The translations under genes and the position numbers were made by a program. From Alisma plantago-aquatica (taxonomy: Eukaryota > Streptophyta > Magnoliopsida > Alismatales > Alismataceae): a stretch of DNA of 64,000 nt. The DNA is taken from NCBI GenBank assembly GCA_963693085.1, contig OY856409.1, forward strand, positions 1,537,293,072-1,537,357,071, given 5' to 3'. This document shows, piece after piece, positions 47,001 to 58,720 of this stretch. The notes beneath the pieces are model-generated. The model saw only the letters and a program-made list of their open reading frames with translations. It was not told the DNA's origin and made no database searches. How positions within the stretch are numbered: the first letter of the stretch is position 1; each line of letters begins with the position of its first letter.

Positions 47001-48100
47001 ATAGAGGATATTATAGGCTAGCATAGAATGATCAGTGCCTTTACATGATTCACAGAGCAGTGAAGCTGACTTGACTTGTTCTTATTGTCGAGGGTTCAAA
47101 TGTCTTTTTTCATAGGTGGCAAAAGATGATTCAAGTTGGTCTTGCTTGGCAACTAAAAGCTTAAGAGACTCGGCGATAAACTTGTACTCAGGATTAGCTT
47201 CTGCAATAGCAACCTTCAGCACTAATTTACCTACGGGTCTATACCAGTTGGCTTGATTTTCAGCTCCAAGGGGACAACCTTCCATGCTCTATCATAGTTT
47301 TATCGCATGAAGTTTCCCCCAGATGACGAGTCTAAGAACTTCTTGATATCATCATCCACACCCCTATAAAAGATTTCTATGAGTTGATTCTTAGGAATGC
47401 CATGGTGTGGACACTTGTGTAGGAGCTCTTTGTATCTTTCCCATGCTTCAGCAAGGGATTCTCCAGGGACCTGAGTGAACTGTGTTATTCGGTCTCTAAT
47501 TTCATAGGTGAGAGAAGGAGGATAGAATTTTCCTAGGAAGACATTTTGAAGTTGCTCCCAGGTGGTGATGGGTTCACATTGAAAAGAGTTGTACCAACTC
47601 ATGGCTCTGTCGGCAAGAGAATATTTGAAGAGATGGAGTCTGATGGCATCATTTGTGACTCCATTCTGCTTTGTCGTAGCACATAGATCCATAAATCTCA
47701 GAAGATGTTCCTGACTATCTTCTCCTTGCTTACCATAGAAAGGGTTATTCTGAAGCAGCGTAACCTAATGTGCCCTAATCTCAAAATTGTCAACATTGAT
47801 GGGAGGAGGTTGTACTGGGTGGTGAACATCAACAGCTTTAGGGATTGAGAACTCTCGAAGGTCTTTCTGTAACTTAGCTTGTTGAGCTGCTACTTGAGCT
47901 ACTTGGATTTCCTCTTGAACTACAGCTCGGGCTTCTTGCATAAGCCTTTCTCTTTGTGCATTAAGGGCTTGAGCTACCCTTCGAGCAATTTCCTCCTCTT
48001 GTGACATCCTAGCTTGGTTCTCTCTACTCTGGCGACGAAAGGTTCTTTCTATTTTAGGGTCAAAGCTATCAGCAAGGCTGGAATTGTTCAAGTGGGGCAT
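44040..48100 (-). pseudogene. Athila-like Ty3/gypsy gag-pol, decayed and truncated
   Basis: Minus strand, in order. Gag from 48100 (coiled, Gln/Ala-rich; then, after an in-frame TAG near 47763, VTLLQNNPFYGKQGEDSQEH and the retrotransposon-gag core with DRAMSWYNSF and WEQLQNVFLGKFYPP). A poorly conserved linker (47080-46200). A protease region 46177-45362 where the family's DLGAS active site reads DLEAS. Reverse transcriptase 45343-44330 (RMCIDYRKLNKATRKDHFPM, YLDGYSGFYQIPIHPDDQEK, RRMPFGLCNAPTTFQ) with the catalytic box reading FMEDFFVYG instead of F(M)DD. RNase H to about 44040 (HHVIYYASKTLDEAQRNYAT). Many stops and frameshifts are present. Integrase and the 3' LTR are missing; the element is cut at about 44040 next to the opposite-strand fragment at 43190-43900. 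Confidence 0.85.
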
Positions 48101-48258
48101 GCACTAATCTTTGAGGGTACCTAGGATGGAAAGATCTTTCAGAAGTAAGGTGGACGGAGTAGAGTCAAATTCAAGTAGATGATCGATAGTATCAAAAGAA
48201 AAAGCAAAACCCTAGATTAGCCTTAATGGAACTAGATTTGACTAGCTGATTCCGTAGT

Positions 48259-48276
48259 CCCCGGAAATGGCGCCAG
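48259..48276 (-). other. Primer-binding site, tRNA-Asp type
   Basis: On the minus strand the sequence is TGGCGCCATTTCCGGGGA, close (two differences) to the complement of the 3' end of plant tRNA-Asp used by Athila/Tat elements. It lies between gag and the LTR, as expected, and confirms both orientation and clade. Confidence 0.8.
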
Positions 48277-48281
48277 AATTT

Positions 48282-50950
48282 GACGTGGTCTATTATCGCA
48301 CTAAAAAATTCACTCGGGGTTAAAATCCTAGAGTTTCACCAAAACCTTATGCAATAATACCACCTGAAAGCAGACGAGTCTTATCACAGTATAGTTAAGG
48401 ATTGAATCTCAAGGGACAACGTTTTTAAGAATCTTTTACTAGTCAAATCTAGTTGAATCAAGACTAATATTTAGAACAAAGGTAGGTTTGAGGTTACTTA
48501 AACTAAATGTTAGGAAAGTAAAGAACATGATTAAAGTTGAATCTAGATTAATGATGGGAATCGTTAGGATGGTCCCGGGTTTCACCACCACTACACATGC
48601 AAACACATCCAAACACAAACATCCAGGCTAGATATAACTATCCAAATAGAACTGTTGTGAACCCTCCCGGAGGGATGTTTAGGTTCGCGTAAGCATCACC
48701 CTAGGCATCAGATTTCTCGTCGCCATCCAGATCATGCTCTTACGGTATCGAAGATACAAATATCATACTGAAGTTGTGGCCCTCTATAGGTTGTTTAGGC
48801 ACACAGACGTGTCAATGTGGGCTAGATGGCTCGTCCCCTCACGGATCATACACTTACGACCTCAGGGAATCCCATCCGATTTCTCATCAGGGAGTCAATT
48901 GTGTTAATCGACATTCAAATCCTACATATTGATGTTCTCGCAACATAGGAATGAACAAGATAAATGCAAGCAGGTGATCAATCCACAAGCACATATCGAC
49001 AATTAACACCGAAATGAAAAGTTATGTACAAGCCATGGAATGTTTAATATTTGAACATGTAAGCATGGGTAGTGGGGCTAGTCCCCGCACCCCAGCGAAA
49101 GGAAACTACTCGCTCATGGTGAGAGAAATAAGAAGAACAAGAGAGAGAGAGAAGATTCCACCATGAGCATGGTGAAGAAGATGATCGCAGTTCGGTGGAG
49201 AAACAATCTTCTACATAATGTCAGGGCATATCTGGACGAGGAGGGAAGAACACCACGGCAGATGGGACAAATCTTCTTTCTCCACCTTCTCTCTCTTCTC
49301 ATAGTCCTAGCTCGCAGTAGGAGGAGTAGCTCATGGACGTGATGGCAGCATAGGCACAGTGTGGATGCAACAGATCTAGATCTAGATCTAGATCTAGATC
49401 TAGATCTGGATGGAGTGGCTTGCACCAGGGGTCAAACGCTTCTTGGGTGCAGCCTGGCTGTGGAGGAGACTGTCTCCTTAGGCTGAGGATAGACCTACAT
49501 CCTAACAGCGTCTACAGAGGATGCCCTGAAAGGTAGGGGGTATGGGCCTATTTATAGGCACAGTTGGGTACTCGGGTATGTTGGTTGTTTAGAATTGAGG
49601 TTGCGGTACCGTTTTGGCCTGGGTCGCGGTTTCTTGCCCTGGGGTCACAGTTCTCATGTTGTACAGACCACGAATGTGACCTCTACACTGATCTGGTCGC
49701 AGTTCTTGGGCACTCGACCTGGTCACGGATCTTGGGCACTCGACCTGGTCGTGGTGCATCAGCTGGTAGCTGATCGCGGTGTAGCAGGAGGAGGCATGGT
49801 CGCAGTTAAGGAAGGTGGAGGTCACGGTTGTTGCACAGGAATCACGGGCTAAGCAGAGGGAGAGGGAAGCAACATGTGAGGTTCCAGTAGATTAGGGTTG
49901 TAGGTGGAGATGAGTTGGGAGAAACAGAGGGGAGCAGAGGAGGTGAGACCGGGGGTGTGGGTGGAGGACAGAACCGTGGGCGGTTGCTAGCCACGTAGGT
50001 CGTGGTTCTGGAAGAGACACAAATGGTGGTTGCGGTTGTGGAAGATGTGAAGGTGATCGCGGTGTGATGGATGGCTTAGAATATCACAAACGGAGTGAGG
50101 GATGCGATCAGGTGGGAGGGTTGATTGTGAATTGCAAAAGGAGGTAGGGAGAGTTCGCGGTGTTAAGGAGGCGTTGATCGCGATCCTTCAGGGATGTGCT
50201 CGTGTGGAGGAGTAGGTCGAGGTATTAAAGGAGGAGACCAGATCGCGGTCTATAGGGTGAAGAGGGTGGGTGGTAGTGGTCTGGCGAGGAGGACGAGGAA
50301 GGCAGAAGATGGAGGTCGAGAAGGGAGGTGGACTACGACCAAGTGGATGGTTGCAAACAGGAGAGGGGTCGCGATGTTGGTGGAGAAACCTCAAGTCACA
50401 ATGTTGAGGTTAGGGCAGACTACAGGTGATGGTGTCTATGCTGATGATGGCGGGCGAGGTCGAGGTGCGAGTGTCGATGATGGTGGAGGTAGGTGCTGGT
50501 GGAGGTAGGTGATGATGGTAGGTCACGGTTCAGCATCTGTTGAGAACCACAGACATGGTGTAGAGGAGACCACAGACGCGGTTTAGTAGAGGGAGTTTGC
50601 AGAGAGACCGCGGTCTGGTGTTGGATGAATCACGGTCCTTGGGAAGGAGGGGTGTAGATCGCAGTTGTAGTGGGGAACCGCAAGTCGCGGTTAGGTCGAC
50701 CGCAGGTGCAGAGGGGAGATAGATGACGATCGTGGTGTCTGTTGGATCACGAGCGGGGTCACAATTAGGGCAGGAGCCCGTGGCTCTGAGCTTGATGGAG
50801 TCGCGGTCTTCATGCTGGAGCAACACTGAGGTTGTGGTTCTGTGGGAGATAACCGCGATCGCGGTAGTTTGTAGAGGATCCACGGGTAATGTAGCTTCAA
50901 TCAAAGGAAAAGGGTCGCAAGGGTTGTGCCCATGCCCCATAAACTACCTA
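48282..50950 (-). repeat. 5' LTR of the Athila-like element
   Basis: The inner end is tgacgtggtctat (48282; the LTR ends ...ACGTCA on the minus strand) just outside the PBS. The outer end is not sharply defined and is placed only approximately. The LTR contains a minus-strand TATA box (gcctataaatagg, about 49546-49558), a 36-bp (AGATCT)6 array, and from 49600 to 50890 more than 20 variants of a tcgcggtt-like motif. Frames of 60-136 codons in the GC-rich half are not genes. Confidence 0.6.
49372..49407. repeat. (AGATCT)6 microsatellite
   Basis: Six perfect copies of the palindromic hexamer AGATCT in a row, inside the Athila-like LTR just outside its TATA box. Confidence 0.95.
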
Positions 50951-51169
50951 CAAAAAGGGGATAAATCAAATTCAAGCCAAGATAAAATCAATTCAGCTTA
51001 GTAGGCTTGTATATTAAAGGATATAGCGGATAAAAGCAAATATACTGAGAAAACTGGGCCAAACAAGGCGAAAAAACCATGATGAATATGCATTCATTAG
51101 AGAGGCTACTTATTAAAGAAGAACTTATCTTAGAGATATCTCTAGATGTTATGTATAAGTTGCCTCAAC

Positions 51170-52170
51170 AGATCTAGATAGGGGTATTCTAAGGAATTTA
51201 AATTTAGCTTGATAAGCTTTTCCTAAAATGATTCTTCAATTGTTCATTTGATTAGTACATTCTTATCAATGTTATGTTTATGCAGAGCATAAACCCCTAA
51301 CATATGATCTCCATACTAGAGTTATCTCCAGGTTGGCCCTTCTAGGTAACCAAACATTATTCATCTTATCAGGAGTCATATTCTCACTCTCCCATACCCT
51401 CTAGTACATCTTTATCTTGGAACCAACGTCCAAGACGAACTGATACTTTTCTAAGTATCCATCAATTGGACACTTTTAACTCATGCACATCAAGTGTCAT
51501 AAGACCCACTTGATTTCCATGTCCCTGAAAGGAAAGAACACAAAGAAACATATTCCTCTTATCACCCCCATCATTACCCATAGTTGTTTATCAAATAGAA
51601 GAGATTATCATCTCCTCTGATTATTGCATGAACTTTCAACTATTCATGAGTCATTTACTCTTGTTTCATCCTAGGTTCCTTTCCATCAACATAGGAATTA
51701 TAAGGATGATTACATGTCATCACTCCTTTCTTTGTTATTATCTAACATGTTCATGAACATTTTGTGATTTTATCACATTTCCCATTTCCACATCATGGGA
51801 AAAGATATTTACTATTCACACATGCTTTATCAGACAGGGATCATCTCCCTTGTTCTCATTCTCTTTATCATGAGGATTATACTTTTTACTTCCTCATACA
51901 CATAGATTGATCTGAGATCATCTCAGATTCCATTTAATGCATTTAGGATGTGATAAAAAATATCCATGCCATATTTCCAATTTCGTTATGCTCACTAGAT
52001 TGTCTCAAAATGACTACTCAATCAGAGTAATTAGAAAGATAATAGTCTAAGAGTTCCATACTTACCTTATCTTCAATAGTTGAATACCTGGCCAGGGTAT
52101 TCCAGTGAGAGTGTATGATCTCAAATTTAGGTTACAAACACATTTCTACCCAACAACCCAAAAACAACGA
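51170..52170 (-). mobile_element. Inverted fragment related to the 3' noncoding region of the gag-only element
   Basis: Read on the minus strand, 'gaataccctggccaggtattcaactattgaagataaggtaagt' (about 52065-52108) corresponds to 58200-58240. 'catatgttaggggtttatgctctgcataaa' (about 51275-51305) corresponds to 58551-58581. The order is the same, so an older relative of the 57.85-58.70 kb region lies here in opposite orientation. The intervening sequence is diverged and no gag was found. Confidence 0.6.
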
Positions 52171-53490
52171 ACCATTCCAAAAAAATGCATTCAAAAATTA
52201 TATGCCAAGGTGGGGGCATAATAGAAGCACACTAACATGTAGAAACTATATTTGTAAATGCAAGTGTATGGTCTAGGTAATATACGGATTAAAGGTCCCA
52301 AGTTGTCGATTTTAGAGAATTGGGCCAGTAGAAGCTTGCTAACTATTTTTTATCGGCTATCCCTAAGAAATTTTTGATTTGGGATGATTAATTAACTAGT
52401 AATTAATTAAAGTAAGTGAAAATTGTTCTCAAATTTAGGAAGATAAATCCTCAAGATATCAAATTCCATCATACCCATCAATTGTCACAGACTTAATCAA
52501 TCCACTAAAACATAAGTGTTGCAACTAGAGTAACAATTGCATTGTACCACTACATCTTTATAGATCATAGTGTATCCAAGTAATTAAAACCATATGCTCA
52601 TGGTGCTTTATCTAGTGGAATCAACAAGAACAAAATCCTAAAAGTAATATTCTTAGACAAATAGATATTCTCATGTGTCATGATCTACGCCTATGGAAAC
52701 AATCTGACATATGAATCATTTTCCAACCACTTAATTTATAAAAGATTGTTATAGTAGGAACCAATTATGACATAACCCAAGTTATAAAATTGTATATGAA
52801 TAATATTTATCCTAAGGTCATAGAGTATTGGTTCCTCATGGTTAAAACCTTATCTGATTAAATTAGAAAAGAGAGCGAATTGTGCATGAAAGGGACAATT
52901 ATCATGTATTTCATAAAATCAAAAAGAGAGATGAGAGTGTCTCTCAGATTCTAACCAACCATCCTACCTATATAAACATGACTCCTTGTTATCCCTTTAG
53001 AAGAATCACAAATATAGGGATTAAAATTTTGAGAGAAACCTACCCCATTCCTATCTCTCTTGAAAACCTTGAACCTCTCCCAAAGGTTAGGGGCATGTGT
53101 GATCCCTAAAGCAATATGTACAAATCATAGGGCCTTGAATTTGCTTTATATTGCGAAAGGTAAAAAATCACTTTCTCATTTGACTAGTCAAGTTGTAGAA
53201 AGGGTAAAACTCACCATCACAATATGTTATTATCCCCTCCTTTGTCGATCATAAGTGGTCTAATGTTATAACAATATGTGATTATTAATCATCCGCCTCA
53301 TTTTCTATTCACCCTCACTTGAAATTTTGTACATATTTATCTATTGTTTGAAGTTTTCACATGTTTTTTTGTACATGCATGATTTTATAGACAACCGTTC
53401 ACCTTTTTACTCCTCAATAATTTTCATACAATGAGTGTGTGGGGTACCTTACATATTTTCCATATATAACTTAGTTCCTTCCTCGATCTG
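52171..53490. other. AT-rich intergenic DNA, nothing recognised
   Basis: Short frames only (for example 52882-53109 plus, 75 codons), none with a recognisable domain. A purine-rich word, gccaaggtgggggca, at 52203-52218 resembles a polypurine tract of an unidentified element. Confidence 0.35.
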
Positions 53491-53509
53491 TAATATCCCA
53501 CCATTTGAG

Positions 53510-53950
53510 GCGTCAAATAAAATAATGTTAAAGGCTTATATGTGGTGATGGACCCACCCTTTTGTTGGTATCCATGATTAAAGATAGGTGTACATGGTCC
53601 ATTCTGGGTCATCAGTGAAACAAGGAAGTTATGAGTCCATGTAGTTGGGCCTTGATGAGGACGCTAAATGTCTAAGTGGGGATATTGTAACATCCCAAGG
53701 TTTGGGAAATCAGATAAAATGATCTTAAAAGAAATAATTAACTACTCATTTCACCCAAGCCACACATCCTTTTTAGGGAGCCCATCACTAAAAACTCTAT
53801 GATTAAGTGTGCTTAGGCCAAAGTAGTACTAGGATGGGTGACATGTATGGAAGTTGATCTGGAGTTGAGAAAAGAGTGAGGACAAAGTACATAGTCCAGG
53901 CCGCTAGTTATTTGTGGGTCCATTTGTATTCCAAAAACTCTACTAGAGCC
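53510..53950 (+). mobile_element. Cassandra-like TRIM fragment (internal part and 5S-bearing 3' LTR)
   Basis: A short internal stretch ends in the purine tract aatgtctaagtggggatat, immediately followed by an LTR start, TGTAACATCCCAAGG (53686). About 90 bp into that LTR is a 5S rRNA-like block (53778-53853). A TG-starting LTR with an embedded 5S sequence preceded by a very short non-coding interior is the hallmark of Cassandra terminal-repeat retrotransposons in miniature. The 5' LTR and PBS were not found, and the 3' end of this LTR is not clear, so the copy is probably truncated. Confidence 0.6.
53778..53853 (+). ncRNA. 5S rRNA-derived segment inside an LTR (not a functional 5S gene)
   Basis: Reads from gagcccatcac through gattaagtgtgcttaggcc (53801-53819, box A region) and agtagtactaggatgggtgac (about 53822-53842, intermediate element and box C), then tggaagtt. 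This follows plant 5S rRNA from the CCCATCAGAACTC region to the GGGAAGT region, with several substitutions and a small insertion. The first ~30 and last ~20 nt of 5S rRNA are not recognisable. Box C is intact; box A has two changes. Confidence 0.8.
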
Positions 53951-54479
53951 TCAAGCAGTATCCCCCACACTACAAGATTTAGTCGTAAACATTCCTTTTG
54001 AATTTCCACCTTTTACCAAGGATCTCTTTATTTCCCACATAAATATATTAGCGGGTCTATTTTTCAATCTTGTATTCTTTCTATTGGTTATGCAACAATT
54101 TTTTTCATGTTCGTCATAAGATCCTCTTATATGATGATTATAAAAGTGTACTTTGTATTCCAATCGGTTATTAATAAAGGAGTATGTTTATTTTTTGGAT
54201 GCACTTTGAGATTATGATTAAACATAATAATATCCTAAGAATGTCTAACTCAATAACATATGGTTTTAGGTTGAGAACTTGAACCTGATATCATATGTAT
54301 TCTAAGATTATATAAGATAGTATTGTGGAAATCAAGACAAAAATAATACATTAAGATTAGAGTGTGTCTAGTGACCAATGACTACTTCGAATTAATATTA
54401 ATAGTGGATATCAAGTTAGATATATTGATACATGTTAAAGTAAAAGTGTACATGATAGATTCACGTTCAGAATGATATC

Positions 54480-55345
54480 TAAAGGCCCCAAAATGGCAAT
54501 CACAATTAGATCTTGATGCAACCCTATTTTAGGGCTTCATCGTGTGTCATATTGCACTTCAATCACATCTACAACTATTAGATTATATGTTATTTCCCTC
54601 AATATGTGTTTTACCATCAAATGCACTTATGGATTCTTTTATATGTTTTATAGGTACTTTAAACACTAAGTTATGGAATAGAGAAATGATGGTTGAATCT
54701 AGGGTTTCCCTAGGCTTGGAGGAGCCCAAAACGAGGCCAAAATCACTCCCGGCATATCCAATGTGGTCAAAGAATGTATTGCAGCAATAACCTTCATGGA
54801 TGACCAAGTTTAAGACTCATATGCAGGGGAAGGGACCCCAGAACGGCCGTCCTACCATGGAATGGCCGTTCTGGGACATGCCCTAATCAACAGAACATTG
54901 AAAATGTTACCCGGAATCCCCACAAGCCTGAGCTAGCCAGAGACCATCACTGTCATTCTGGCCAGAACGGTCGTGTTGGCAGACCCAGAAGTCCAAAATT
55001 CCCATGTTCACTCCATTCTTCCACCACAGCCATTCCCATCAACCACAACCATTCTCATTCACCCCTAGAATAGTTGTGCTACATGCAAATCTATACAATT
55101 TTCTGCACTGCATTCCCTACTTTACCCCCACTTAACCTAGTGCTCCCCACCACCTATATATACTTGGGTGGCTGACCTGACTAAATCACACGTCCAAAAC
55201 AGAGTGGATCTAGAGTAATCAGACTTTTAGATTTATAACCCGAAACTCAGGCCCCGACAACTATTATACAGGGTCTGTTGTAGTAGATCGAGGTCGAACT
55301 ACAGGGACGAGGTTGGTATGTGTTAGGAATGTAGAGCCTCAGACT
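54480..55345. other. LTR-like GC-richer fragment with iterated aacggccgttctg motif
   Basis: Contains three versions of an (a)gaacggccgt word: a perfect 12-bp inverted pair (cccagaacggcc at 54837-54848 and ggccgttctggg at 54864-54875) and ccagaacggtcgt at about 54960. It is followed by a short leader-like stretch with cctatatatacttggg at 55152. It may be part of an older LTR into which the 55.35-60.02 kb element inserted. No gene is seen. Confidence 0.35.
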
Positions 55346-55350
55346 CTAAT

Positions 55351-56642
55351 TGTAACATCCCTGACCTGGGTTATGCTTTAACCCTAGGTGTTTTGATTAA
55401 GAAAGTTGATTATATGTGTGTACTTATCTTGTGAAAGGTAATTAAGGCTCTTGAGGAACTTATATTTCAATTTCAGTCCTTTTTGAATAATGTTGAAGCA
55501 ATATTTGCTTATTTTGGACTAAAGTACAAATTACCCAAGTCAAGGGGTTAACTTGCAAATGTTGCATGATAAGATGTTCCTCTGATGTTAAGACATCATA
55601 ATAATGAATGTGATGTAGTGGTATGGTTTCCACAAGCTTGGGCACCAAGATTAAGCTTGTAAAGCAATGTTGTGCATTAAAACCTAGTTTTGGTAAAAAG
55701 TGCAATTTACCCAAAATCTAGGGTTCAATATGCAAATTACCACTTCAATAAAGTCCCTAATGTTTTTTGGCATCATGTAGAGCAAAGAAAATGAGAGTTA
55801 CTTCTCATTTGAATTAAGACGGAGGAGAGAGAATCTTGATATTAAAATAATCAAGATTTAATCCTAATTGAAACCCTAATTCAATTTAGGGCAAAAATGA
55901 ATAAAAATAATTGAAGGGCTTTCAACCAAAATGTTTTGGGTTGATTTTGAATAAGGGTGGACGTTCCTTTGCCAAGATAAGGAACGAAAATATCTTAAGT
56001 AGGTGAAATTCCACTCACCTTATTATAAAGAAAAGTAATTTCCACTCACATATGGGATATTAATATAATAAGCATTAAGGTGCTTAATTTGCTTTTCTTT
56101 AAATTGAGGATAATGAAGGAGAATTAAAGGCAAAGGGATATGCCTCGTATCCATGGAGTTGAGGGGGAAGAGGCGGCCATAATTTTTGGATTAATTGGAT
56201 TTTTATAAGGCATATTCTCTCTATAAATTTCTTTATAAAAGTGCCATTTCCAAGCCCAAACCAAGGCCTTTTTCGGATTTTCTTCTTCCCCTTGCTTGAA
56301 AAACCGACCAAGGAGCTAGGGAGGAGCAGGGAGCACGTCCCCAACCTGTGGGTAATCCCTTGACCTCCTTGATTTCATGGTGGAAATCGAAAATAAATTA
56401 TGGATTCCTTCTTATTTTGATCTCCTCTTCAACCCTAGCCAACTTTTGCAATCAAAAGCTTGAGGACGAGCCTAGGGGGAGTTGCTAGAGCTTCATCCAC
56501 CATTAATGGCATTTGTTGGAAAAGATTTCCTATATGTGGATCTCTTTGCAAAAAGTTTTAATTTTTAGTGATTTTCGCTAATCCGCTGCTTGATGAACGC
56601 TTCTGCATTAGTTAATCTTGTTTTCGCGAGACAGTCGTCACA
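55351..56642 (+). repeat. Left LTR of the gag-only element (1292 bp)
   Basis: Starts TGTAACATCCCTGACCTGGG and ends TCGCGAGACAGTCGTCACA. It differs from the right LTR by scattered substitutions and by lacking a short piece near 56365 (gaccTTCGTTCTcct in the right LTR). Minus-strand frames of 80-85 codons in it recur in the other LTR and are not genes. Confidence 0.95.
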
Positions 56643-56648
56643 ATTTAG

Positions 56649-56660
56649 TGGTATCAGAGC
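56649..56660 (+). other. Primer-binding site (tRNA-iMet type) of the gag-only element
   Basis: TGGTATCAGAGC six bases after the left LTR end, complementary to initiator tRNA-Met. Confidence 0.9.
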
Positions 56661-56740
56661 TCTAGGTTCACTGAGTCTACAGAGACATAGGACTAAGGTA
56701 TCGAGTCTATTCTAAGTGTATCTTATAGTGTCTTCTGCTT

Positions 56741-57850
56741 ATGCAGAAGAAGACTTATAACTTAAAGATGTCTAAAAGACATGAAGAATACGTTGCTGAG
56801 AGCAATGTTGCTGCACCAGAGGGAGGTGCAAGGGATCAGGCAAGGGAGGAACCAGTGCCTGCAAATCCTCATGCTGATGAAATCATGAGAGGAAACCCAG
56901 ATGTTCATAATCTTTTTGGGGAACTCATGACTACAATGAGGTATATAGCAGACAGGATGCCAGCACCGGCACCTAGGGCACCAGTTCCCAATGAGGGATA
57001 TGGGTCTGGTAAGACCTTTGAATGATTACGTCGTGTAGGAGCCATAGAATATGTTGGAACATCTGACCCAGCAGATGCTGATCTCTGGCTCACTGAATCC
57101 TTTAAGATTCTTAGTATCCCAGAGGCTAACAAAGTTAAACATGCGGTGTACCTTTTGAAAGGTAGTGCTGGACACTGGTGGGCTATAGAAGAAATAAAAA
57201 GGAATGATGAAGAGGTTGGATGGGAGGAATTCCGTCGAGAATTCGTCAATAAATATTTTCCAAAGACTTATTTAGATGAAAAGATCTCACAGTTTGAGAA
57301 AATACGACAGGGAGCCATGTCAATAAGTGAATATGAGATTAAGCTCATGGAACTTTTACGATTTTGCCCCCAGATGGCTTCTACTGAGGAGGAAAAGATT
57401 CGACGTTTTGAGAAAGGATTGAATGTTGAGATGTCCATTCCAGCATCTGCCCTAGAAAGCAGGGAGAGGTTTGCCACATTTGTAGAGTCTATACGGAGGA
57501 TAGAGAGATCCACGATAAAGAAACACGAGACAAACCTCAAAAGAAAGTCTACACAGTCACCGGGACCAATGAGTAATGGCAGCAGACAACCAAAATCTTC
57601 ACCAGTCCAACCACAATATAGTACATCTGTGCAGAGGTCATCAAGTTGGGGTCGAGCTTGTCATAAATGTGGACAACTAGGACATTTTAGACAACAATGT
57701 CCAAGGAGAAACAGTGAGATGACCCAACAATCAAGGCATAATTTGCAAAATCGACCAGGACCTCAGTCCAATGGAGTAGATGGTGGAGGACGAAGACAAG
57801 TGTCACAGTTTGGTCCATCTACTTCTGGTAGTAGAGGACAAAGGAAATAA
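56741..57850 (+). pseudogene. Gag polyprotein, one in-frame UGA
   Basis: Nucleocapsid/capsid protein that would package element RNA. A single frame runs from the ATG at 56741 to the TAA at 57848-57850 (about 369 codons), interrupted only by TGA at 57023-57025, probably from a CGA Arg codon (TFE-stop-LRRVGAIEYVG). After the stop the capsid core continues (GTSDPADADLWLTESFKIL, KGSAGHWWAIEEI, FRREFVNKYFPKTYLDEKIS). A CCHC zinc knuckle, CHKCGQLGHFRQQC, lies at about 57660-57700. The tail is Gly/Gln/Ser-rich. A downstream ATG at 57146 would give a 234-residue product with the zinc knuckle. There is no protease downstream. It is otherwise intact, so the copy may be young or was maintained until recently. 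Confidence 0.9.
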
Positions 57851-58720
57851 TAAATAACAACTAAGTTCATGTTTTGGGACAGATAAGATGCTTGTTATCT
57901 TGTAAAAGGTAGACTTGTCAAGATAAAACTTTCTATTTTGAGCTACCTTTTGTTTTCTACTACAAGAAAAATAGTTGTTGTTCAGATCATCTGTGTAATC
58001 CTTTAAGGATATGAGGAAGAGATAAGAAGGATGAAAACTTATGTTCAGTTTAATATTCTCTTATATGTTGAAAATTTCTCTTTTCATGCAGAAAGATGAA
58101 AGATGTAAAAACTAAGATACCTAGTAATGAAAATTAAAGGGATGTTAAGAATATGAAACATAATATAAAACAAATACATACTACCTAATTTAAGTTCTTG
58201 AATACCCTGTCCAGGTATTCATTTATTGAAGGAAAGGTAAGTATGACATATATAGATTGTTATCTTTTTGACTACCCTGATCAAGTAGCCATTATGAAAC
58301 AATCTCCAGAGTTTAAATAAGAAGGAGATGTGGCATGGATATTTATACCACATTCTAATTGATATATGAAGGAATTTGATTTTCTCATAAATCAAATTAT
58401 AAAGGAAAATGAAGATGTAATGTATTACCAATACATGTGTAAATACCAAGGGAAGGAATTCTGGTATCTGAGAAATATCAGATGGTTTAGGTTGACTACC
58501 TGGAGTGGTCAACTATGAAATCAGTCTGATTATATGAAATGATATGAACATCATATGTTAGGGGTTTATGCTTTGCATAAATATAAAATTAATAAAGAAT
58601 GTATGATGTCTCCATTAAAATGAGGTATTATGAAGAGACATGTTGATATGGTGAATGAATGACATCTGTTTCCTTTATCTGAGATTTCGGGGACGAAATC
58701 CTTGTTAGGGGTTTATAATT
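57851..58720 (+). other. Noncoding 3' interior of the gag-only element
   Basis: No RT, RNase H or integrase motifs were seen in any frame over 870 bp. It contains the inverted pair ggttgactacctgg / gtagtcaacc-like words, an internal ttaggggtttatgctttgca (58559-58578) that echoes the terminal ttaggggtttataatttgta (58704-58723), and the terminal gacgaaatcct. A related but diverged stretch lies inverted at 51170-52170. Confidence 0.6.

Noticed and set aside
50194..50940. Frames of 68-136 codons in the 49.6-50.9 kb GC-rich stretch
   Set aside because: Produced by the iterated tcgcggtt motif of the Athila-like LTR; no family likeness.
53778..53853. Functional 5S rRNA gene
   Set aside because: Both ends of the 5S sequence are missing or unrecognisable, box A is changed, and the block sits inside an LTR-like sequence.
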